The position numbers were made by a program, and so were the translations under genes. This document shows, piece after piece, positions 15,595 through 20,305 of a stretch of 23,309 nt of DNA (its first letter is position 1; every line of letters begins with the position of its first letter). A model generated the notes under the pieces. That model was given only the letters and a program-made list of their open reading frames with translations, was not told the DNA's origin and ran no database searches. The DNA is taken from positions 1 to 23,309 of the forward strand of contig CAYWXT010000067.1 of assembly GCA_964462125.1 (NCBI GenBank), read 5' to 3'. The stretch is from JAWLFY01 sp964462125 (GTDB lineage Bacteria > Planctomycetota > Planctomycetia > Pirellulales > Pirellulaceae).

Positions 15595-15972
15595 TCATTT
15601 CAACAGCGGCACATAGGAGTAACCATCAGCTTGAAGGTTGACCACCGCGGTGAGCGCCGAAACGGCCACGTCGACAAACTCCACGACCTGTTCGGGCCTG
15701 GCCTTTTTACCAACCAGTGATTGACCGCAGACGTAGATCTCAACTCCCGCCCGGTGAAGCTTCTGCAAACAGTCCAAATTCGGATTCTCTTCGGTGTCGA
15801 ACCGCTCGCGGTAAGCCTCCTGGTCGAGCACATCGAGGGTGGCATCGCCGACAGCAGGGGAAATGTTATGAAAAGATGGAGAAGTCGAATCATCATCGTG
15901 GAACCCTTTATCGGTTTCTAATTCGTTCGTTGGTAATGTTTGCTCATGGATGATTCCAGAAATGGTCTTCAC
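15595..15972 (-). pseudogene. DsrE/DsrF-family protein, N-terminal half missing
   Basis: The last 85 residues are a clear DsrE C-terminal half: DQEAYRERF, NPNLDCLQKLHRAGVEIYVC, GQSL and VDVAVSALTAVVNLQADGYS. The normal first half of the domain (the VVFDI strand, helix and the VLHG strand) is absent. The region back to the upstream dioxygenase gene reads KTISGIIHEQ...SPSFHNISPAVGDATLDVL and matches nothing except the final GDATLDVL. GTG 15972 is only a nominal start. The conserved Cys of CGQSL, the sulfur-relay candidate, is kept. As last gene of the sulfur operon it was probably a sulfurtransferase partner of the dioxygenase. A functional short form cannot be fully excluded. Confidence 0.6.
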
Positions 15973-16037
15973 ATTGCTCCGCACCGGGGATGCGCGGGTG
16001 CAGAGCCAACGTTCCCGATCGATCGCGAACCGCCACC

Positions 16038-17480
16038 CTAGGCGTTCGCGGCTGGAGTGGACGAGCCGGCCGGTTCGGGCTCCTTGACACGCGGTAAATC
16101 GGCCGCGGCCCATTCCCGGTAGCCTCCGCTCATGTTGATTACGTCGAAACCAGCCCCCTTCAGAACGCTCGCGGCGATCGCCGAGCGGGCTCCCGAGCCG
16201 CACTGGGTGACCACCGGTTTGTCCGAAGAGATCTCACCGAGTTGGTCCGGCAAACGCCCCAGGAAATGGTGTTCCGCCTGAGGGACGTGCCCTTCGGTCC
16301 ATTCGGCGCCCGAGCGGACGTCGACCAGACGGACTTTTTCCGACTCGATCGGATCGGCCAGATCCGCCGGAGAGGCCGTGCGGTAGCTTTCACTCGCCAA
16401 CCCTTGCCGGCGAACCGCCTCGGCATCCACCGCTCCGGCGATGTTGTCTACCCCGATCTTGTGCAGCACTCGTGCTGCTTCAGCAAGCTGGGATGAAGCG
16501 CAGATCAGATAGACCGGGTGCGAGTAATCGATGAGCCAACCGCCCCAGGTGGCGAGCATCGAAAGCGGAATGTTCACCGACCCCGGCACATGGGATCCGG
16601 CAAACCTCTCCGCAGGCGAGAGATCGATCACGGCAGCATCCTCGGGGAGCGATTTCAACTGGGCCGCATCGAGCCACTCCGGCAGAGCTGACTCGCCAAG
16701 GACTTGCGGGCCTTCTTTGTTGACCCGTTTCATCACGGCGAAATACCTCGGCACCTCCGGCTGGTCGGCCAGGATGTACCGCACGAACGCCTCTTCGTCG
16801 TCGTACTGTAGGGCCGGATTGAAGAGTTTTTCGTACCCGACCGTGGACGAGGGCACCGCCCCGAGTCCTTTGCCGCAAACGCTGCCGGCACCGTGAGCCG
16901 GCCAGACTTGCAAGTAGTCGGGCAGCTGGTTGAACCGCTCGACCGATTGAAACAGTTGCTGGGCTCCCTCTCGGGCGCTCCCTTGGACCGCCGCAGCTTC
17001 TTCCAGCAGATCAGGGCGCCCAATTGAGCCGACGAAGACAAAGTCACCGGTGAAAATTCCCATCGGCTGGTCCGCTCCGCCGCCATCGTCGGTCAGGAGA
17101 AAGGAGAGGCTTTCCGGTGTGTGCCCCGGTGTATGCATGACCTGGAACTGAACGTTGCCGATCCAGAAAGTGTCCCCGTCGGTCAGAAACTGAAAGTCGT
17201 AGTCGGAAAGGTACCGGTACTTCCACTCCGGTGGACCTTCGTCGGAGACGTACAACTTCGCACCGACACGCTCGGCCAACTCGCGCGCCCCCGAGACGTA
17301 ATCGGCGTGGATGTGCGTTTCGGCAACCGCGGTCAGCTGGAGGTCTTCTCGTTGGGTCGCCTCCAGATATTGGTCGATGTCGCGCCCCGGGTCGACCACC
17401 AAGGCAACTCCGGACTGCTGGCAGCCGACTAGATACGAGGCGTGAGCCAATTCTTGGTCGTAAAAATACTTCAGAAACAT
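16038..17480 (-). CDS. CstB-like persulfide dioxygenase-rhodanese fusion
   Basis: The 480-residue protein has three domains. Residues 1-245 are a metallo-beta-lactamase-fold persulfide dioxygenase with metal motif THIHADYVSG (His56, His58, Asp60), HTPGH (His116/120) and FTGDFVFVGSIGRPDL (Asp146). Residues about 270-365 are a first rhodanese domain (Cys327 in LICASSQLAEAAR). Residues about 375-470 are a second with active-site Cys427 in TQCGSGARSA. This matches the order in staphylococcal CstB, which turns low-molecular-weight persulfides into thiosulfate/sulfite. The HxHxDY variant replaces the usual HxHxDH, leaving a mono-iron site, as in that family. ATG 17480 has GAAGGAGAG upstream. The operon context (ArsR, rhodanese, TauE, DsrE) supports sulfide or persulfide detoxification. 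Confidence 0.85.
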   Translation of the reverse strand: MFLKYFYDQELAHASYLVGCQQSGVALVVDPGRDIDQYLEATQREDLQLTAVAETHIHADYVSGARELAERVGAKLYVSDEGPPEWKYRYLSDYDFQFLTDGDTFWIGNVQFQVMHTPGHTPESLSFLLTDDGGGADQPMGIFTGDFVFVGSIGRPDLLEEAAAVQGSAREGAQQLFQSVERFNQLPDYLQVWPAHGAGSVCGKGLGAVPSSTVGYEKLFNPALQYDDEEAFVRYILADQPEVPRYFAVMKRVNKEGPQVLGESALPEWLDAAQLKSLPEDAAVIDLSPAERFAGSHVPGSVNIPLSMLATWGGWLIDYSHPVYLICASSQLAEAARVLHKIGVDNIAGAVDAEAVRRQGLASESYRTASPADLADPIESEKVRLVDVRSGAEWTEGHVPQAEHHFLGRLPDQLGEISSDKPVVTQCGSGARSAIAASVLKGAGFDVINMSGGYREWAAADLPRVKEPEPAGSSTPAANA

Positions 17481-17501
17481 CGTTTCTCTCCTTCAGAGAC
17501 G

Positions 17502-17630
17502 TTAGGATCGTGCGGGAAAAAAGTGTCCGACCAGGTAAATCAGCACGGGAACCGTGATCGCGGATCCGCCGGAACCGAGCATGCCCAGCGTCAGGCCGAT
17601 CACGATCGCTCCGATCAAGATGAACATCAT
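17502..17630 (-). pseudogene. TauE/SafE family exporter, only the first 40 codons left
   Basis: From ATG 17630 the frame encodes MMFILIGAIVIGLTLGMLGS then GGSAITVPVLIYLVGH, the first membrane helix and GSGGS motif of TauE/SafE sulfite/sulfonate exporters. It then ends in FFPARS and a stop 21 nt before the dioxygenase start. Family members have about 250 residues and 7-8 helices, for which there is no room. The body of the gene has been deleted, and the dioxygenase ribosome binding site now follows the stump. It starts 13 nt after the rhodanese stop, so it was an operon member. Confidence 0.65.
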
Positions 17631-17643
17631 CGCAGTGATCCCC

Positions 17644-18195
17644 TCAGGGGGCCGAGCAACAGGACGAAGCACTTTTGACTTGGTTCCACGGCATCTTCGC
17701 CAGCAACATCCCCATGCCGCACGTGTCGGTGATCCCCGCAAATATCAAGCCGGCGCCGACCAGCGCCGAGAGAGCGGCGAAGGCGGGATGGACCAGCAGA
17801 GCGAGTAATGCGCCGATCAGCACAAGCGTTCCAGCGGCGATTCGAACTTGGCGTTCCAGCGATATCGTTTTCTTGCCGCGTTTCACCGGCAGGCCCGCTT
17901 CTTCCCAAGCCACCGTTCCTCCCTCGACGTTGACCACACCGGAGTGACCGGCGTCGACGAACTTTTGGCAAGCTTGCTTGGAGCGGTTACCGCTGCGACA
18001 GATCAGGTACAACGGTTCGCCGGCTGAGCCGTTTCTTGATTGGATCACGGCGGCCGGATCGAGTCTGTCGAGGGGGACGTTTTGAGCGCCAACGGCGTGG
18101 ACTTCGCGGAACTCCGCCGGAGTCCTGACGTCGATCAGCTCCGTGGGGTGGTGCCGCTGGCGCTGAGAGAGTTCACCGGGGGTGATCGTCTGCAT
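17644..18195 (-). CDS. rhodanese domain protein with DUF2892 membrane tail (YgaP-like)
   Basis: A 183-residue sulfurtransferase anchored in the membrane. Residues 1-105 are a rhodanese domain (LIDVRTPAEFREVHAVGAQN, catalytic Cys66 in YLICRSGNRS, and NVEGGTVAWEEAGLPV). Residues about 110-170 are the DUF2892 domain, two hydrophobic helices (RIAAGTLVLIGALLALLVHP and ALSALVGAGLIFAGITDTCG), as in E. coli YgaP. ATG 18195 is preferred because CGAGGC lies 9 nt upstream; ATG 18213 (MRGNFP extension) lacks a ribosome binding site. It is the second gene of the ArsR-controlled sulfur operon and likely carries persulfide sulfur near the membrane. The C-terminal Cys pair (SSCCSAP) is notable but unexplained. 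Confidence 0.9.
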   Translation of the reverse strand: MQTITPGELSQRQRHHPTELIDVRTPAEFREVHAVGAQNVPLDRLDPAAVIQSRNGSAGEPLYLICRSGNRSKQACQKFVDAGHSGVVNVEGGTVAWEEAGLPVKRGKKTISLERQVRIAAGTLVLIGALLALLVHPAFAALSALVGAGLIFAGITDTCGMGMLLAKMPWNQVKSASSCCSAP

Positions 18196-18249
18196 GGGAA
18201 AGTTGCCTCGCATGTCGAGAAACAAAAGGGGGAGAATAAAAAACTCGGA

Positions 18250-18273
18250 ATATCGTGAGTGTTCGATATATCG
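18250..18273 (-). promoter_or_regulatory. candidate operator upstream of the rhodanese gene
   Basis: ATATCG-N8-CGATAT (18250-18269) overlaps the perfect palindrome CGATATATCG (18264-18273), in the 119 nt between arsR and the rhodanese gene. The same ATATCG half-site recurs in the arsR promoter. Inferred binding site for the adjacent ArsR-type repressor; it is seen only as a sequence pattern. Confidence 0.4.
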
Positions 18274-18277
18274 GCAC

Positions 18278-18309
18278 AAAAAAAGGGGACGGCCGACTCC
18301 GGCGGCCCC
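18278..18309 (-). terminator. Rho-independent terminator after arsR
   Basis: On the minus strand, GGGG...GCCG-GAGT-CGGC...CCCC forms an interrupted G+C-rich hairpin directly followed by seven T (18278-18284). It begins 5 nt after the arsR stop and precedes the rhodanese promoter region. arsR may therefore be a separate unit or attenuated relative to the downstream genes. Confidence 0.6.
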
Positions 18310-18314
18310 CGCGG

Positions 18315-18644
18315 TCACTCGGGCCGGTCTGACAAAAAGCGTCCTTCGACGCAGGCCATCAGTTGTTTCAGGTGTGGTTCGGCGACCCGGTAGTAGACTC
18401 GTCGGCCTTCGCGCTCGCTGGTGAAAAAGCCGCACCGCTGCATCAGTCGCAGATGCTCCGAGGCGACGTTGTCGGCGACGTCGCAATCCTCGGCCAACTC
18501 ACCGACGGTGTAGCGACCGTGCAACAGCAACTGGACCATGCGCAGTCGCACTGGATGGGCCAAGGTTTTAAAGCACTCGGCCGCCGCGGCGAACGCCGAA
18601 ACGCTGCCGGGGGGCCTTTTGGGTGAGTTTACTTTCGCGGGCAT
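18315..18644 (-). CDS. ArsR/SmtB-family transcriptional repressor
   Basis: A 109-residue winged-helix repressor. The core is CFKTLAHPVRLRMVQLLLHG (24-43), the recognition helix region VGELAEDCDVADNVASEHLR (47-66) and the wing SEREGRRVYYRV (76-87). Four cysteines are present: Cys24, Cys54, Cys71 and Cys98. None forms the CVC metal site of ArsR/SmtB. A Cys in the helix before the recognition helix plus one in the last helix recalls the dithiol sulfide/persulfide sensors BigR and SqrR, which fits a locus for persulfide oxidation. ATG 18644 has GGAGGT five bases upstream. Likely represses itself and the sulfur genes until reactive sulfur appears; the ligand is inferred. Confidence 0.9.
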   Translation of the reverse strand: MPAKVNSPKRPPGSVSAFAAAAECFKTLAHPVRLRMVQLLLHGRYTVGELAEDCDVADNVASEHLRLMQRCGFFTSEREGRRVYYRVAEPHLKQLMACVEGRFLSDRPE

Positions 18645-18662
18645 CGAATACCTCCATCACCA

Positions 18663-18690
18663 AATATATCGTTATATCGCGAGATGTCAA
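18663..18690 (-). promoter_or_regulatory. arsR promoter with overlapping candidate operator
   Basis: On the minus strand: TTGACA (18685-18690), a 16-nt spacer and TATATT (18663-18668), about 19 nt before arsR, a near-consensus sigma-70 promoter. The spacer contains two ATATCG copies (18666-18671 and 18674-18679), the half-site also found before the rhodanese gene. Binding there would block RNA polymerase, consistent with autorepression. Confidence 0.6.
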
Positions 18691-18828
18691 TATGCGTTCG
18701 TTTCGGCTGGCGTTTCTTGCAGCTCGCGGCGCACACCCTGGGTTTCTCGTTCCTTCCCGAGTTCGGAGAATACGGCGACACATCGGCCTGCGGACACACC
18801 TGTGCGTTCGGGCCAACAAGGTCACGGC

Positions 18829-18856
18829 AATAAGGATTCAGAAATAAGGATTCAGA
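18829..18856 (+). repeat. tandem 14-bp duplication carrying the cupin ribosome binding site
   Basis: AATAAGGATTCAGA occurs twice head-to-tail (18829-18842 and 18843-18856), ending four bases before the cupin ATG. Each copy carries AAGGA, so the Shine-Dalgarno element is duplicated. The downstream copy has the usable spacing. A recent slip or duplication is the simplest origin. Confidence 0.7.
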
Positions 18857-18859
18857 TGG

Positions 18860-19345
18860 ATGACCATGACTCACCCACCAGCACTGAAGAAGCCGGGCGA
18901 TGGTCGGCGGATCGGGGTCGTCGGCGACGTGTATCGACTGATGGTCAGCGGCGAGGAGACGGACGGACGATACGCCATGTTCGAAGCGATCGTGGCTCCC
19001 GGTGGCGGTCCGCCTCCGCACAAGCACAGCCGAGAGGAGGAGGGATTTTACGTCCTGGAAGGGGAGATCACGTTTCAAGTTGGCGCCGAACGGATCGTGG
19101 CTGGTCCCGGGACATTCGTGAACATGCCGGTGGGCAGCTTGCACGCCTTCAAGAACCAGAGAGACACGAAGGCAAGGATGCTGATCACGATTGCCCCAGC
19201 CGGTCTGGAACAAATGTTCTTGGAAGTCGGACAACCCGTTGCCGATGGTGCAGAGACAGCACCACCGCCGACAGATGCAGATATTGAAAATCTCGTCAAA
19301 AGCTGTGATCAGTACGGTATCGCGATTCAGATGTCGGAGCAATAG
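18860..19345 (+). CDS. cupin domain protein
   Basis: A 161-residue single-domain cupin. Both conserved motifs are present: motif 1 PPPHKHSREEEGFYVLEGE (His54, His56, Glu60/61) and motif 2 GPGTFVNMPVGSLHAFKN (His95), giving a normal 3-His/1-Glu metal site. The specific reaction cannot be told; such proteins include dioxygenases, isomerases and small-molecule sensors. ATG 18860 sits 4 nt after the duplicated AAGGA element; the second Met (18866) would also do. It is divergent from arsR and lies between two sulfur-related genes. A role in oxidising a sulfur or thiol compound is conceivable but only from position. Confidence 0.88.
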   Translation: MTMTHPPALKKPGDGRRIGVVGDVYRLMVSGEETDGRYAMFEAIVAPGGGPPPHKHSREEEGFYVLEGEITFQVGAERIVAGPGTFVNMPVGSLHAFKNQRDTKARMLITIAPAGLEQMFLEVGQPVADGAETAPPPTDADIENLVKSCDQYGIAIQMSEQ

Positions 19346-19456
19346 AACGGTTCATTGGATCGAGCGGTCACGATCACGACGCTGCTCGCCGCGGCATCAT
19401 TCCGCGCCGCTCCAGGGCGACTATCCGCAAGCTGGGCCCCGTCATGCCGCATCTGG

Positions 19457-19472
19457 TGGCACACATTTTGCA
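19457..19472 (+). promoter_or_regulatory. sigma-54 (RpoN) promoter of the DUF442 gene
   Basis: TGGCACACATTTTGCA matches the -24/-12 consensus TGGCACRNNNNTTGCW at every defined position, with GG and GC exactly 10 nt apart. Predicted start of transcription is about 19484, then AGGAG at 19502-19506 and ATG 19513. An inverted repeat CGCGG-N7-CCGCG (19390-19406) lies about 85 nt upstream of that start, where an activator could bind. Confidence 0.75.
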
Positions 19473-19512
19473 CGTTACCTCCATGTCGCCTTTCACCCTA
19501 TAGGAGCAAGTC

Positions 19513-19971
19513 ATGCCGAAGCGTATGAAATTCAACGATCAGTTGACTGTCGGTCCTCAGCCGAGCGAGAACGAAATTGAATCGCTTGCGAACGAAGGGT
19601 TCCAATCGGTTATCAATTTCCGCACCCCTGGCGAAGAGGACCAGCCGTTATCGCCGGAACAGGAGCGTGAGAAAGTCAAATCCGCCGGCATGAACTACCT
19701 GCATGTCCCGGTGTCGATGGAGGGCATGGAGATGAGTCGGGTCGATGAGTTCCGCAAGCAGTACCCGTCGCTTCCTCAACCGGTGTTCGCCCACTGCAAG
19801 ACCGGCAAGCGGGCCGGGGCGATGATGATGATGCACACGGCGGTCGAGAAGGGGATGAGTGGCGAGCAGGCCCTTGAGCAGGCCAAGACCATGGGCTTCG
19901 AGTGCGACAAACCCGAGCTGGAGCAGTTTGTTAAGGAATATGTGAACCAGCGAACCGAAGCGAAGGCATGA
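19513..19971 (+). CDS. DUF442 / beta-lactamase-hydrolase-like phosphatase-fold protein
   Basis: A 152-residue protein of the DUF442 (TIGR01244) family, a dual-specificity-phosphatase fold often fused or linked to persulfide dioxygenases and rhodaneses. Visible parts: QLTVGPQPSENEIESLANEG (11-30), VINFRTPGEE, and the active loop HCKTGKRAG, in which Cys95 and Arg100 form a CX4R loop, one residue shorter than the classical phosphatase CX5R. In relatives this loop is thought to handle sulfur, not phosphate. ATG 19513 follows AGGAG at 6 nt. It appears to be a one-gene unit driven by sigma-54. Context (15.6-18.6 kb sulfur operon) supports a persulfide-related role. Confidence 0.82.
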   Translation: MPKRMKFNDQLTVGPQPSENEIESLANEGFQSVINFRTPGEEDQPLSPEQEREKVKSAGMNYLHVPVSMEGMEMSRVDEFRKQYPSLPQPVFAHCKTGKRAGAMMMMHTAVEKGMSGEQALEQAKTMGFECDKPELEQFVKEYVNQRTEAKA

Positions 19972-20102
19972 CCAATTCGTACGACCGGCTATCGGTAGGG
20001 TCAGAGGCCTTCGTTCGGGGGCTTTGATGGTGGGATCCGGAGGAGTAACGCGATAGCCTACGCCACGACGGCCCAATCGCGACGATATTATTTGGCGCGA
20101 GG

Positions 20103-20261
20103 ATGTTTGATTACCTGGCCGACGAAGGTGGCAGCGTGTTCGACCACGGCACCGCCCGCGGGATGTACCTGCATTTCAAGATGCAGGAGACCGAGATCGA
20201 CGATCACCGCGCCGGCGGGGACGGCGAGGAGGACTGGTTGGCGGTGATTCGCAAGGAATGA
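20103..20261 (+). CDS. possible small ORF, 52 aa
   Basis: An open frame from ATG 20103 encodes an acidic peptide (MFDYLADEGGSVFDHGTARG, then MYLHFKMQETEIDD, ending EEDWLAVIRKE). Composition and third-position G+C look like coding sequence. The frame also reads on upstream (FGAR) without a good start, and GAGG abuts the ATG with no spacing. So it may be the tail of a decayed gene instead of a complete small one. No family recognised. The surrounding 19972-20305 stretch holds nothing else I can support. Confidence 0.35.
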   Translation: MFDYLADEGGSVFDHGTARGMYLHFKMQETEIDDHRAGGDGEEDWLAVIRKE

Positions 20262-20305
20262 CTGTGGACGCAGCTCCGTTCCCTCGATCGCTCTGTGGTG
20301 AAGGG

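Noticed and set aside
18690..18760. Second sigma-54-like site (TGGCGTTTCTTGCA) before the cupin gene
   Set aside because: The GG to GC distance is 8 nt in place of 10, which abolishes sigma-54 recognition.
18538..19287. 249-codon plus-strand frame and 237-codon minus-strand frame across the arsR-cupin region
   Set aside because: Both cover the cupin gene in other frames and the arsR promoter region; composition is shadow-like.
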